A stretch of 64,000 nt of DNA from positions 1 to 64,000 of the forward strand of contig NZ_RKLT01000004.1 of the NCBI RefSeq assembly GCF_019599505.1. Direction: 5' to 3'. This DNA is from Haloarcula nitratireducens. GTDB taxonomy: Archaea > Halobacteriota > Halobacteria > Halobacteriales > Haloarculaceae. Every line of letters begins with the position of its first letter. Position 1 is the first letter of the stretch. Below, one piece after another: positions 8,279 through 17,699 of this stretch. The notes under the pieces were generated by a model. That model was not told the origin of the DNA, made no database searches, and worked only from the letters and a program-made list of their open reading frames with translations. A program made the position numbers and the translations under genes.

Positions 8279-9511
8279 ATGACCAACAAAACAGGCGACG
8301 ACGACCGGACGACACCGGCGTACAGACGGCGACTGACAGCGAGCGACGTCGACCGACGGGCGATCCTCAAATCCGGGGCGGCGCTCCTCGGAACGGCGGG
8401 ATTGGCCGGCTGTCTCACCGACGACGGCGACGGAGGCGGCGACGGCGGAGACGGCGGTGGCGGCGACGGTACCGCCGGTGACGGGACGGGGACCGACGAC
8501 GGAACTACGACCGGCGACGGCGGCGGTGGCGGTGGGACGACCAACATCGCCATCGTCTCCAGTCCCGCGGGATTCGGGGACCGGGCGTTCAACGACCTCG
8601 CGCTGGAGGGACTACAGAACGCCGCCGAGGAGTACGACATCGAACTCCAGCAGGTCGAGGAGACCGACCAGTCCCAGTACGGCACCGTTCAGTCGCGGCT
8701 CGCCGAGAGCCAGAACCCGGATTACGACCTCATCGTGCTGGTCAGCTACAACCACACGCAGGCGCTCCAGACCAACGCCGAGGAGTACCCCGACCAGCGG
8801 TGGATGCTCATCAACGCCCACGTCGAGCAACCGAACGTCGCCGGCTACACGTGGGCAAACCACGAGATGTCCTTCCAGGCCGGCGTGCTCGCCGGGACGA
8901 TGACCACCAGAGAACTATCCCACGAAGGAAATACGCTGAACCCCGACAATGCGACCATCGGGTTCGTCGGCGGCGTCGACGGCGCGCTCATCAACGCCTT
9001 CGAGCGCTCGTACGTCGCCGGGGCCGAGTGGGTGAACGAGGACGTCGGCGTCCGCGTCGGCTACATCGGTAACTACACCGACACGCAGACGGCGAACAAC
9101 ATCGCCAGCTCGCAGTACGACGCGGGCGCGGACATCGTCTACCACGCCGCCGCGGCGGCCGGACAGGGCGTCTTCCAGGCCGCACAGGACGCCCAGCGGT
9201 TCGCCGTCGGCGTCGACGCCGACCAGTCCGTGACGCTGCCGGACTACCAGGACGTCATCATGGGCTCCGCGGTGAAGTACATCAACCGCGGGACCTCCGA
9301 GGTGGCACAGGCAGTCGTCGAGGACAACTGGGAGAGCGTGCAGGGGCCGAACGTCCTCGGCCTCGAAGAGAACGCCGTCGAGGTGGTCCTCGGGCAGGCC
9401 GTCGGGCCGAAGCTCCCCGACGTGGTCACACAGAACCTAGAGGAATCGAAGCAGGCCATCGTCGGCGGGGACGTCACGGTCCCGTGTACCGCCGGTGGCT
9501 GTCAGGACTGA
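8279..9511 (+). CDS. BMP-family ABC transporter substrate-binding lipoprotein
   Basis: This 410-aa exported binding protein has a Tat/lipoprotein signal (DRRAILKSGAALLGTAGLAGC, lipid-modified Cys at about residue 45). A Gly/Asp-rich linker (to about residue 90) leads to a PnrA/Med/BMP domain. That domain starts TNIAIVSSPAGFGDRAFNDL and includes DLIVLVSYNHTQALQ, ATIGFVGGVDGALINAFER, DIVYHAAAAAGQGVFQAA and VGVDADQSVTLPDYQDVIMG. BMP proteins bind purine nucleosides in characterised bacterial systems. The ATPase and two permeases follow directly, making a complete importer, so nucleoside or ribose-like uptake is the best guess. A TATATACC element at about 8240 gives a short leader before ATG 8279. 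Confidence 0.9.
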   Translation: MTNKTGDDDRTTPAYRRRLTASDVDRRAILKSGAALLGTAGLAGCLTDDGDGGGDGGDGGGGDGTAGDGTGTDDGTTTGDGGGGGGTTNIAIVSSPAGFGDRAFNDLALEGLQNAAEEYDIELQQVEETDQSQYGTVQSRLAESQNPDYDLIVLVSYNHTQALQTNAEEYPDQRWMLINAHVEQPNVAGYTWANHEMSFQAGVLAGTMTTRELSHEGNTLNPDNATIGFVGGVDGALINAFERSYVAGAEWVNEDVGVRVGYIGNYTDTQTANNIASSQYDAGADIVYHAAAAAGQGVFQAAQDAQRFAVGVDADQSVTLPDYQDVIMGSAVKYINRGTSEVAQAVVEDNWESVQGPNVLGLEENAVEVVLGQAVGPKLPDVVTQNLEESKQAIVGGDVTVPCTAGGCQD

Positions 9512-9550
9512 AGCGGTCGCCCCGCTCGATTTATCGCCTTTACTACCACT

Positions 9551-11125
9551 ATGACAACCAGAAACGCGGGCCAGTTCGCGGTGCGACTCGACGGCATCAC
9601 CAAGCGGTTCGGCGACGTCGTCGCCAACGAGGACGTCGACCTCGCCGTCGAATCGGGGTCGGTCCACGCCCTCGTCGGCGAGAACGGCGCGGGGAAGACC
9701 ACGCTGATGAGCGTCCTCTACGGGCTCTACCGACCGGACTCGGGAACTATCTCGGTCCACGGGGAGGAGCGCCGCTTCTCCTCGCCGCGGGACGCTATAG
9801 ACGCCGGCGTCGGCATGATACACCAGCACTTCCAGCTGGTGGATACGATGACAGTCCTCCAGAACGTCGTGCTCGGTCAGGAACCGACCAGCGGCGGGCT
9901 GGTCGACCAGTCCAGCGCGCGCGACGACGTGAAAGCTATCTGTGACACCTACGGCTTCGACGTCGACCGGTATCTCGACACGCGCGTCGAGCAACTCGGC
10001 GTGGGCGTCCAACAGCGCGTCGAGATCGTCAAGAGCCTCTATCGGGGCGCGCAGACGCTCGTCCTCGACGAGCCGACGGCGGTGTTGACCCCCCAGGAGG
10101 TCGACGCGCTGTTCGACGTGATGGCCGAACTCACCGACCGCGGGCGCTCGCTCATCTTCATCACGCACAAACTCGACGAGGCGATGACGGCGGCCGACCG
10201 CATCACGGTGCTGCGGGACGGCAAAGCGGTCGGCACCGTCGACGCGGCGACCACCTCCCGCGAGGAACTCGCGCGGATGATGGTCGGCCGAGACGTCCTC
10301 TTCGAGGTCGAGGAGCGCGAGACGACGCCGGGCGACGTACTGGTCGAGGTGAACGACCTCCGCGTGCGTGACGACCGCGACCTCGAACAGGTCGGCGGCG
10401 TCGACGCCGAGATACGCGAGGGCGAAGTGCTGGGGATCGCGGGCGTCGAGGGGAACGGCCAATCCGAGCTCGTCGAGGCGCTCGTCGGCCTCAGAGCGGT
10501 CGACTCCGGAACTATTTCGTTCGAAGGCACCGACGTGACCGAGACGAGTCGCCGCCGCCGTATCGAGTCCGGCATCGCCTACGTCCCCGAGGACAGACAG
10601 GAGGAGGGACTCGTACAGGACTACACCCTCGTGCGCAACGCGCTCCTGGGGAATCAGACGCTCGACCCCTTCGAGCGTAACGGCTTTCTCGACTGGAACG
10701 CCGTCCGCGACCACGCCGACGACATCATCGACGCCTACGACGTGCAACCCGGCGACCGGGAGGCCGAGGCCGCGTCGCTCTCGGGCGGGAACCAGCAGAA
10801 GTTCATCGTCGGCCGGGAGCTGGAACGCGACCCGGACTTCGTGGTCGCCTCCCACCCGACCCGCGGGGTCGACATCGGTTCTATCGAGTTCATCCACAAC
10901 CGGCTGCTGGAGATGCGCGACCGCGGGATGGCGGTCCTGCTCGTCTCCTCGAAGCTCGACGAGGTCCAGAAGCTCTCCGACCGCATCGCCGTCATGTACG
11001 AGGGGCGGTTCGTCGACGTCGTCGACCCCGACGACGTGACCGAACACGACCTCGGCCTGTTGATGACCGGCGACTCGCCGACGGACGACCGATCGGGCGA
11101 CGGCGACCGGGAGGTCGAACTGTGA
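9551..11125 (+). CDS. Nucleoside-type ABC importer ATPase with two ATPase domains
   Basis: The 524-aa protein has two ABC domains in tandem, as in RbsA/YufO-type ATPases. Domain 1 has a canonical Walker A (GENGAGKTT, about residues 41-49), a Q-loop region (IHQHFQLVDTMTVLQNV), an atypical signature (GVGVQQRVEIVKSL) and Walker B (TLVLDEPTAVLT). Domain 2 has a degenerate Walker A (GVEGNGQSELVEAL), the signature LSGGNQQKFIVGRE, and a Walker B region without the Glu (FVVASHPTRGVD). That asymmetry is normal for this family. The gene starts 39 bp after the binding-protein gene and overlaps the next permease by 4 bp, so the four genes form one operon. Confidence 0.93.
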   Translation: MTTRNAGQFAVRLDGITKRFGDVVANEDVDLAVESGSVHALVGENGAGKTTLMSVLYGLYRPDSGTISVHGEERRFSSPRDAIDAGVGMIHQHFQLVDTMTVLQNVVLGQEPTSGGLVDQSSARDDVKAICDTYGFDVDRYLDTRVEQLGVGVQQRVEIVKSLYRGAQTLVLDEPTAVLTPQEVDALFDVMAELTDRGRSLIFITHKLDEAMTAADRITVLRDGKAVGTVDAATTSREELARMMVGRDVLFEVEERETTPGDVLVEVNDLRVRDDRDLEQVGGVDAEIREGEVLGIAGVEGNGQSELVEALVGLRAVDSGTISFEGTDVTETSRRRRIESGIAYVPEDRQEEGLVQDYTLVRNALLGNQTLDPFERNGFLDWNAVRDHADDIIDAYDVQPGDREAEAASLSGGNQQKFIVGRELERDPDFVVASHPTRGVDIGSIEFIHNRLLEMRDRGMAVLLVSSKLDEVQKLSDRIAVMYEGRFVDVVDPDDVTEHDLGLLMTGDSPTDDRSGDGDREVEL

Positions 11126-12255
11126 GCGGCCTCGATAGCGGGAACGTTCGAGCGACGCTCGACCGAGCCGCCGATCGGATGGTCCGCGCCTCCGTCTTGG
11201 AGCGGTTCGCCATCGCGGTGGCCTCGACGTCGCTGGCGCTGTTGCTGGGGGCCGTAATCGTCGCCGCCTCGGGGTACGACGCCGTCGAGTTCGTCACCGC
11301 GCTCGTCTACGGCGCGTTCGGGACCATCTCCAACATCGCTTTCACCCTTCGGCAGACGACGATGCTCCTCCTCACCGGCGTGGCCGTCGCCATCGCGTTC
11401 CGGGCCGGCGTGTTCAACATCGGCGTCCAGGGGCAGTTCGTCGTCGGCGGGTTCGCCACCGTCGTCACCGTGCTCTTTCTCGCGCCGTTCCTGCCGACCG
11501 GCGTCGTCGGCGGCGTCCTCCTGATGACACTGGGCACCGCGGCGGCCATGCTCGCCGGCGGTGCGTACGCCGCGATTCCGGGCGTAATGAAGGCCTACGC
11601 CGACGCGAACGAAGTCATCACGACTATCATGCTGAACTTCATCGCCTCGGGCGTCGTCTTCTACCTCGTCGACAGCCACCTCCGTCCCGAGGGCGCGTCG
11701 GCCCCGAACACCGAGCAACTCCCGTCGTACGTCGACCTCCCCGGGTTCGCCTTCGGTAGTAGCTCTTTCTCGGTCATCGGGCTGGGCGTCGCTCTCCTGA
11801 CCGCCGTCGTCGTCGCGTTCGTGCTCGGTCGCACCCGCTACGGCTACGACCTCGTCACCAGCGGCCACCAGGCGGCGGCCGCGGCCTACGCTGGCGTGGA
11901 CCCGAAACGCACCGTCGTCCTCACGATGACGTTCTCGGGGATGGTCGCGGGCCTCGCGGGCGCGATGTTCGCCATCATGATTCTGGGCTACTACAGCGAC
12001 CCGAGCACGTTCCCCCGCTTCGGCTTCGACGCGATCGCCGTGAGTCTGCTGGCGGCGAACAACCCGCTCGGCGTCGTCCCGGCCGCCCTGCTGTTCGGCG
12101 GACTCGACGCCGGCGGGCAGTACATCGGCTTCACGCTCGACGTGCCCCGGCAACTGGTCGACGGCGTCGTCGGACTCGTCGTCTTGTTCGTCGCCACGCC
12201 GGAGCTGTTCCGGATGGCCGGTCGACGAACCGGCCTCGGGGGTGACGAGGAGTGA
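11122..12255 (+). CDS. ABC importer permease 1 (BPD_transp_2 family)
   Basis: This 377-aa integral membrane protein of about ten helices belongs to the branched-chain/ribose-type permease family used with BMP binding proteins (YufP/NupB-like). Characteristic segments are AIAFRAGVFNIGVQGQFVVG, YADANEVITTIMLNFIASG and GHQAAAAAYAGVDPKRTVVL. AGLAGAMFAIMIL and GFDAIAVSLLAANNPLGVVP follow. The GTG start overlaps the ATPase stop, and its own stop overlaps the GTG of the next permease, indicating translational coupling. It forms the channel together with the 12252 protein. Confidence 0.92.
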   Translation: MSGLDSGNVRATLDRAADRMVRASVLERFAIAVASTSLALLLGAVIVAASGYDAVEFVTALVYGAFGTISNIAFTLRQTTMLLLTGVAVAIAFRAGVFNIGVQGQFVVGGFATVVTVLFLAPFLPTGVVGGVLLMTLGTAAAMLAGGAYAAIPGVMKAYADANEVITTIMLNFIASGVVFYLVDSHLRPEGASAPNTEQLPSYVDLPGFAFGSSSFSVIGLGVALLTAVVVAFVLGRTRYGYDLVTSGHQAAAAAYAGVDPKRTVVLTMTFSGMVAGLAGAMFAIMILGYYSDPSTFPRFGFDAIAVSLLAANNPLGVVPAALLFGGLDAGGQYIGFTLDVPRQLVDGVVGLVVLFVATPELFRMAGRRTGLGGDEE

Positions 12256-13307
12256 GCGTCGCGGAGTACGCGAACCCGGTCCGCGTCACCGTCGGCGTCG
12301 GCCTGCTGGTCCTGTTGGTCGTCGGCGGAGTTGCGACCCTGCTCGATCTCCCCGGGGCGGAACTGCTCACCGTCGGGGCCGCACAGCGGGCGTTGCAGGC
12401 GGCTATCCCCATCGCGCTGGCGGCCATCGGCGGCCTCTACGCCGAGAAGAGCGGCGTGTTCAACATCGGACTGGAGGGATTCATGATATTCGGGGCGCTG
12501 GCGGCCGCCGCCACCGCCTCGATCGCCTCCGGCGAGGGCGCGGTCACGCAGGCGCACCTCTGGCTCGGCATTCTCGTCGCGGTACTCGTCTGCGCGCTGC
12601 TCACGGTGATCTACGCGCTGTTGACCATCCGCTATCGAGCCGATCAGATCGTCGCCGGACTGGCCGTCTGGTTCGTCGCGCTCGGGTTCGGCCCGTTCAC
12701 CGCGACGGTCATCTGGGGCGGCGTCTCCAGTCCGTCGCTGCCGAACGTCGATACGATCACCGTCCCGGTCCTCGCGGAGATCCCGGTGCTCGGGCGACTG
12801 GTCTTCGACTCCTCGCCGCTGCTGTGGCTCACTCTCTTCCTGACCGCCGCGGCGTGGGTCGTCCTCTATCGCACCCGCTACGGCTACTGGGTGCAGGCCG
12901 CCGGCGAGAACCCGCAGGCGCTCGACACCGCGGGCGTCTCCGTCAATCGCGTCCGCTACGCCACCGTCATCTTCTCCGGGGCGATGGCGGGGCTGGGCGG
13001 TGCCGTCCTCTCGATCGGCATCGGCAGCGGCTTCACGGGGACCGGCGTGACGATGGTCGACGGACGGGGATGGATCGCCATCGTCGCGTACCTCTTCGGC
13101 AACTACAATCCGGTCGGCGCGTTCGGCGCGGCGCTGCTGTTCGGCGCGATGGAGATGCTCCAGATCCAGCTCCAGACCATCGGTATCGCGCTCCCTGGGA
13201 GTATCACCGAGCTGTTTCCGTACGTCGCCGTGCTGGTGGTGCTGGCCGCCGTCGGCTACACGCGGATGCCCGCGGCCGTGGGCGAACCGTACGAGACGGA
13301 GAAGTGA
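12252..13307 (+). CDS. ABC importer permease 2 (BPD_transp_2 family)
   Basis: The 351-aa membrane protein is the second channel subunit (YufQ/NupC-like). It has AAIGGLYAEKSGVFNIGLEG then FMIFGALAA, the RADQIVAGLAVWFVALGFGP segment, the cytoplasmic loop YGYWVQAAGENPQALDTAGV and a conserved GRGWIAIVAYLFGNYNPVGA helix. It starts with GTG in a 4-bp overlap with permease 1 and is the last gene of the importer operon. A converging surface-protein gene begins 36 bp downstream. Confidence 0.92.
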   Translation: MSVAEYANPVRVTVGVGLLVLLVVGGVATLLDLPGAELLTVGAAQRALQAAIPIALAAIGGLYAEKSGVFNIGLEGFMIFGALAAAATASIASGEGAVTQAHLWLGILVAVLVCALLTVIYALLTIRYRADQIVAGLAVWFVALGFGPFTATVIWGGVSSPSLPNVDTITVPVLAEIPVLGRLVFDSSPLLWLTLFLTAAAWVVLYRTRYGYWVQAAGENPQALDTAGVSVNRVRYATVIFSGAMAGLGGAVLSIGIGSGFTGTGVTMVDGRGWIAIVAYLFGNYNPVGAFGAALLFGAMEMLQIQLQTIGIALPGSITELFPYVAVLVVLAAVGYTRMPAAVGEPYETEK

Positions 13308-13343
13308 CGGCGGACTTCCCCGTCTCACCGACCCGTTCGCCGG

Positions 13344-15458
13344 TCAGCGCACCGCGCGACGCACCCGGACGACAGCGCCGACGAGGACGAACGCGACGAA
13401 CGCCACCGCCGCCAGCCCGAGGTCGAAGCCGGGACCGTCACCTTCCGTCAGCCCGGTGCCAGGATTCTGGTCCCAGTTGTCGTTCTCCCCGACGCGCATC
13501 CGACCCGCCTCGACGCCCTCGACGGCGACGGTTCCCTCTCTGGCCGGGAACTCGAGCGTCACGTCCTTGCGCTCGCCGGGTGCGAGCGAGACGTTGCGAG
13601 TGGCGGCCGCCTCGCCGTCGACGGTGACGGTCAGCGTCCGATTTGCCGGGCGGTCGCCGGGGTTCTCGACGGTCGCCACGATGCTCGTCTCGTAGCCCGA
13701 TCTGGCCCAGTCGGGCGGGCTGGTCGTCTCGACGACGCTCACCTCGCCCGGCTCGAGCGAGACGATCGCCAGCGAGGAGAGGCCGTCGGCGGTCGCACGA
13801 TGCAGTCCCGCGTCGGCGTCGTAAGTCGTCTCCAGCGGTCGCCACGAGCCGTTGGCGTACCGGTACAGCGCGACGCTGTCGCGCGAGCGATCGGCCGGCA
13901 GGGCCGATTCGTCGACCCGGACCGCGACGTCGACGGCCCGAACTGTCTCGTCGTCAGCACCCGTCTGGACCGGAACGTACCCCAGCACGTCACCGGGGGA
14001 AACCGACGGAAGTGCGCCCGAGTCCGCCCGCGCCGCCCCCACCGTCGCCTGAACGCGCTGTCGCTCCGCCGCGAAGGTGACGCGCATGCCGGAGACGGCG
14101 ACGGCGGACTGTCCGTTCGCCCGGAAGTCTGGCGTCACCGTCGTTCCGACCGCGGCGTTTCGGACGGTGAATCTGAGGCCGTCGCTCGTCTGTGACTGCG
14201 TGACGAGCAGGGTCGACGAGTCCCGTTCGTCGGGCGGGTTGCCGTACCTCGGGCCGTCGCTTCCGCCGCTCTCGTCGCTCGCTCCGTCGTCGTCGCTCGA
14301 CACCGACCCGGCGTCCGCGTCGCCGCCGTCACCCGAGTCGTCGGGAGTCGGAGTGGCCGTCGGCGTCGCCGTTGGTGTTGGTTCCGGTGTCGGCGTCGGC
14401 GTCGGCGTCGCGGTCGGTTCGGGCGTCGGCGTCGCCGTCGGCGTCGCCGTTGGTGTTGGTTCCGGTGTCGGTGTAGCCGTCTGCGTCGCGGTCGGTTCGG
14501 GCGTCAGCGTCGCCGTCGGTGTTGGTTCCGGTGTCGGCGTAGCCGTCTGCGTCGCGGTCGGTTCAGGCGTCGGCGTCGCAGTTGGCTCCGGCGTCGCGGT
14601 CGGTTCAGGCGTCGGCGTCGCAGTTGGCTCCGGCGTCGCGGTCGGTTCGGGCGTCGCGGGCTGGTCAAATATCGGTGACAGGAGCGGCGGAAGCCCGGGC
14701 GTCGAAGAAGGCGTCTCCGTCTCGGTTTCGTCCGCTTCGTCCGCCTCGTCGGTCGTCGTCGGCGCTTCGGTGGTCGCTTCCTCGGTTTCCGCCTCCGTTT
14801 CAGTCTCTTCCTCGGTTTCCGCCTCTGTCTCAGTCGCTTCGTCAGTTTCCGTCTCCACGTCGGTGGTCGTCTCGGTCGGATCTTCCGTGGCAGTCTCCGT
14901 CTCAGTAGTTTCCTCGGTCGGCTCTTCCGGGACCGTCTCCTCCTCGGTCGCTTCCTCCGTCACTGGCTCCGCCGTGGGTTCTGCAGTCGCCGTCTCCGCT
15001 TCGGTCGTCTCCGTCTCGGTCGCTTCTTGCGTCTCTTCCTCGTCGGTGGGCGACAGTATCTCGTCGATGAGCGAGCCGAGCCCGCCGTCGTCGGTCTCGG
15101 TTTCGTCCGCGTCGTCTACGTCGTCGCTTTCGGTCGCACTCTCCGTCTCGGTGGCTTCGCCGGCGGTCGTCTCCGATTCCGCTGTCGGATCTTCGGTCGC
15201 CGTCTCGGTTTCCACGCTATCTGTCGCCGTTTCCGGACTATCGGTTTCCGTTTCCGTCTCGGTGGCTTCGTCGGCGGTCGCCGTCGGCTCCTCCGTGGCC
15301 GTCTCGTTCGTCGGCGTCTCCGAGTCGACCTGGAAGGCCGGCGACTGAGCGAGCGCGGTCGCGTCGTGAGCCGCCGCGGTGGCCATCGGCGTCGCACCGA
15401 GGATCACCAGCGCGAACGCGAGAGAGAGGAGTAATCGAGATGGCGAAGTCCAACCCAT
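13344..15458 (-). CDS. Secreted Thr/Glu/Pro-repeat surface protein with C-terminal anchor
   Basis: The 704-aa protein has a Sec signal ([20 protein letters not shown], cleaved near ATAAA). A long Thr/Glu/Ala low-complexity stalk (about residues 45-270) follows, then a [12 protein letters not shown] Pro/Thr repeat (about 275-375). A globular region starts near [20 protein letters not shown] and includes [17 protein letters not shown] and [26 protein letters not shown]-like domain ([20 protein letters not shown]) comes next, and one C-terminal helix ([18 protein letters not shown]) precedes RVRRAVR. The Thr-rich stalk is a likely O-glycosylation zone lifting the domain off the S-layer. The globular part resembles the PGF-pre-PGF class of haloarchaeal cell-surface proteins. 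Its ligand is unknown. Confidence 0.78.
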   Translation of the reverse strand: MGWTSPSRLLLSLAFALVILGATPMATAAAHDATALAQSPAFQVDSETPTNETATEEPTATADEATETETETDSPETATDSVETETATEDPTAESETTAGEATETESATESDDVDDADETETDDGGLGSLIDEILSPTDEEETQEATETETTEAETATAEPTAEPVTEEATEEETVPEEPTEETTETETATEDPTETTTDVETETDEATETEAETEEETETEAETEEATTEAPTTTDEADEADETETETPSSTPGLPPLLSPIFDQPATPEPTATPEPTATPTPEPTATPEPTATPTPEPTATQTATPTPEPTPTATLTPEPTATQTATPTPEPTPTATPTATPTPEPTATPTPTPTPEPTPTATPTATPTPDDSGDGGDADAGSVSSDDDGASDESGGSDGPRYGNPPDERDSSTLLVTQSQTSDGLRFTVRNAAVGTTVTPDFRANGQSAVAVSGMRVTFAAERQRVQATVGAARADSGALPSVSPGDVLGYVPVQTGADDETVRAVDVAVRVDESALPADRSRDSVALYRYANGSWRPLETTYDADAGLHRATADGLSSLAIVSLEPGEVSVVETTSPPDWARSGYETSIVATVENPGDRPANRTLTVTVDGEAAATRNVSLAPGERKDVTLEFPAREGTVAVEGVEAGRMRVGENDNWDQNPGTGLTEGDGPGFDLGLAAVAFVAFVLVGAVVRVRRAVR
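14365..14660. repeat. Tandem repeat coding for a Pro/Thr-rich spacer
   Basis: Imperfect tandem DNA units built on GGTGTTGGTTCCGGTGTCGG recur at 14374, 14452 and 14518 (spacings of 78 and 66 bp), followed by shorter GTCGCAGTTGGCTCCGGC units. On the minus strand they encode [12 protein letters not shown] repeats of the surface protein at 13344-15458. Copy number probably varies between strains by slippage or recombination. Confidence 0.75.
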
Positions 15459-15607
15459 GGAGGCCGTCGGGCCATCGCGGGATTAGTTACACACAGGCAA
15501 GAGACTGATAAGCCGTCCCTATCGGGCGGTAGCTACCCGGTCCGACGGCGAGGCCGAGAGCCGATAAGAAGAGTGTAACTATCGACCAGCAAGCCCAGTG
15601 AGAACAT

Positions 15608-16153
15608 ATGGCAGTTTCCGACGTCTCCCGGCGTCAAGTACTGCAGACAGCGGCCGCCGTCGGCGTCGTCGGCGCGGCTGGATGCGGTGGTGGCGACGGT
15701 GGCGACGGTAGCGACGGTGGAGGCGGAAGCGGCGACGCCTCGGTCCCCCCCGAAGACTATCCCAGCATCGACGAGTGGCTAACCGAGACGGCTATCGGCG
15801 GCGCGGACGACACGTACGCCGGGTCGCTGACCGACCACCGTGACAACGCCAGTCTCACCGTCGACGTCGGTGCGGAGGGCAACGACGGGAACTTCGCGTA
15901 CGCCCCGTCCGCCGTCGTCGTCTCGACGGGCACGGAGGTCCGCTGGAACTGGACCGGCGAGGGGAACCCGCACAACGTCGAGGCGCTGCCCGAGGAACAG
16001 CTCGGCGAGTCCGACTACGAGTTCAGTTCGGGCGAAGCGGTTGGCGGGTCCGGCGTGAAGTACACCCGAACGCTGGAGGAATCCGGCGTCGCACTGTACC
16101 ACTGTGAACCGCACCTCTCGCTGGGGATGAAAGGCGGCATCGCCGTGGAGTAA
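15608..16153 (+). CDS. Halocyanin-domain blue copper lipoprotein
   Basis: This 181-aa protein has a Tat-type signal (SRRQVLQTAAAVGVVGAAGC) with a lipobox Cys at about residue 26, a Gly/Asp linker and one halocyanin domain. The domain includes GNFAYAPSAVVVSTGTEVRW and the copper ligands His (GEGNPHNVEAL) and Cys-His-Met (YHCEPHLSLGM). It should be a lipid-anchored one-electron carrier on the outer membrane surface. The gene is monocistronic. Next to it, convergent, is an AhpD-like peroxidase-related gene. Confidence 0.92.
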   Translation: MAVSDVSRRQVLQTAAAVGVVGAAGCGGGDGGDGSDGGGGSGDASVPPEDYPSIDEWLTETAIGGADDTYAGSLTDHRDNASLTVDVGAEGNDGNFAYAPSAVVVSTGTEVRWNWTGEGNPHNVEALPEEQLGESDYEFSSGEAVGGSGVKYTRTLEESGVALYHCEPHLSLGMKGGIAVE

Positions 16154-16166
16154 CGGCGGTCGGCGC

Positions 16167-16751
16167 CTACCCGTCGACGTCCCGTCCGAGGTCGTAGAAC
16201 TCCTCGTTCGGCCGTATATCGGCGAGTTGCGCCAACCGGTTCGAGAGGTTGAAGAAGGCGGCGACGCTGCCGATGTCCCAGATGGCACGGCGGCTGAAGC
16301 CGTGCTCTTCCAGTCGTTCGAGGTCGCTCTCGTCTACCGCGGCCGGGTGTTCGGTCAGTTTCACCGCGAAGTCCAGCATCGCCTTGTGGGCCTCGTTGAT
16401 GTCGGCCGTGCGGTGGTTCGTGGCGACCTGTTCGGCCAGTCGCGGGGCCTCGGCGTGGATACGGAGGAGCGCGCCGTGGGCGACGACGCAGTACAGGCAG
16501 TGGTTGTCGCCGCTGACCGCGACGATAATCATCTCTATCTCCGCGCGTTCGAGTTCCGTGTCCTCGACGAGCGCGTCGTGGTACTCGAAGAACGCCCGGA
16601 AGTGCGAGGGGCGATAGGACATCGCCGAGAAGACGTTGGGCGTAAAGCCCGCGCGGTCGGTCTCCTCGTCTATTCGCTCCCGGACGTCGTCGGGGAGGTC
16701 CTCGCGGTCGGGGACCTGAAAGTGCCGCATCGGCTCTCCCGTGTCATCCAT
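16167..16751 (-). CDS. Peroxidase-related protein (AhpD/CMD superfamily)
   Basis: The 194-aa all-helical protein has the AhpD signature CLYCVVAHG near residue 100 (the CxxC pair plus the downstream His of the proton relay). Other family blocks are FTPNVFSAMSYRPSHFRAFF, TELERAEIEMIIVAVSGDNH and a C-terminal FNLSNRLAQLADIRPNEEFY. Proteins of this 'uncharacterized peroxidase-related enzyme' group are thought to reduce peroxides or keep thiols reduced, but few are tested. ATGs at 16757, 16751 and 16730 are in frame; 16751 (MDDTGEPMRHF) is chosen and cannot be settled from sequence. Confidence 0.85.
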   Translation of the reverse strand: MDDTGEPMRHFQVPDREDLPDDVRERIDEETDRAGFTPNVFSAMSYRPSHFRAFFEYHDALVEDTELERAEIEMIIVAVSGDNHCLYCVVAHGALLRIHAEAPRLAEQVATNHRTADINEAHKAMLDFAVKLTEHPAAVDESDLERLEEHGFSRRAIWDIGSVAAFFNLSNRLAQLADIRPNEEFYDLGRDVDG

Positions 16752-16872
16752 ACACATACTAGCGTCTCGTACACCCTTCAGTGTTGACCCGGCAAACGCT
16801 GCCCGGGCCTTCGGGGGGTCCGCATTTCCAGTCCAAAGGTCTATGTCTCCCCGGCCCCGACCTAGAGTCACT

Positions 16873-17244
16873 ATGAGCACGGAGACAGAGGACGCGGACG
16901 ACCTGCGCGAGCGCATCACGAACTTCCTGCGCCGGAACTTCCCGCAGATTCAGATGCACGGCGGCAGCGCGGCCATCGAGGAGATCGACCGCGAAGAGGG
17001 CAGCGTCACCATCCGGCTGGGCGGTGCCTGCTCCGGCTGTGGCATCTCCCCGATGACCATCCAGGCCATCAAGACGCGCATGACCAAGGAGATCCCCGAG
17101 ATCAGCGAGGTCGTCGCGCGCACCGGGACGGAACAGCAGGAGGGCATGGCCGGCGGTAGCGGCATGAACCCCTCGTTCCCCGGCGGCGACTCCCGCGGCG
17201 GCGACGTCGGCGGCGAGGACGAAGGCCCCGAAGCGCCGTTCTGA
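16873..17244 (+). CDS. NifU C-terminal domain Fe-S scaffold protein
   Basis: This 123-aa protein has a single NifU-like domain: LRERITNFLRRNFPQIQMHG, GSAAIEEIDREEGSVTIRLG and the cluster-binding GACSGCGISPMTIQAI, with the CxxC pair near residues 55-58. A Gly-rich disordered tail (GMAGGSGMNPSFPGGDSRGG) follows. Such proteins carry [4Fe-4S] or [2Fe-2S] clusters to apo-proteins. ATG 16873 gives the expected start; earlier in-frame starts are not supported. It is divergent from the AhpD-like gene across about 120 bp. Confidence 0.9.
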   Translation: MSTETEDADDLRERITNFLRRNFPQIQMHGGSAAIEEIDREEGSVTIRLGGACSGCGISPMTIQAIKTRMTKEIPEISEVVARTGTEQQEGMAGGSGMNPSFPGGDSRGGDVGGEDEGPEAPF

Positions 17245-17699
17245 GGCCAGACTTCTCCCCATTTTTCTCAGTCGGAGAGCGGCGGCACTGTCTCGGCTCA
17301 GCGGCGGACGTCTGACTTCCGAGGACGTTCGAACTCAGACGTGGCACATCCACGGACATACTCGAATTCGTATACTTCGAAATAGCGTATCGATTCCGGA
17401 CAAACTCGAAGTACCGGGAAATATTCGGTATTTGGGCTTCGATTTGACCTCACCGATGCATTTCTTTCGAGGGAACTACCTTCGCCATTCCAAGTACGGT
17501 CCGGATCCCATCTCGTCGCAAAAGACGTCTTACAGTCGCCAGATACGGATTATCGTCGATAGATAGCGACGCCAATCCGCCACCTACGGCGATTTGAACG
17601 ATACGTTACCATTCTGCAGAAGTATAAGTTTCAAAATAGTATCTGAGTGGTATGTATCTTGCTGCGTTCTGGACCGAAAGTGGCGGCAGGTCGGTTCCG
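17245..17699. other. AT-rich intergenic region, no gene
   Basis: The 455 bp between the NifU gene and the 3' end of the sugar-transport operon are convergent and clearly more AT-rich than the flanks. A GAATTCGTATACTTCG segment and AATAGCGTA (17381-17389) resemble words in the region near 6900. An oligo-T tract ends the NifU transcript. Nothing else was identified. Confidence 0.5.
17262..17266 (+). terminator. Oligo-T terminator after the NifU-domain gene
   Basis: A T5 run in CCCCATTTTTCTC lies 17 bp after the stop codon and fits an archaeal intrinsic transcript end. Confidence 0.5.

Noticed and set aside
14077..15348. Long plus-strand Ser/Val frame opposite the surface protein
   Set aside because: It is the complement of the Thr/Glu/Pro repeats and has no start signal or family; repeats produce open frames on both strands.
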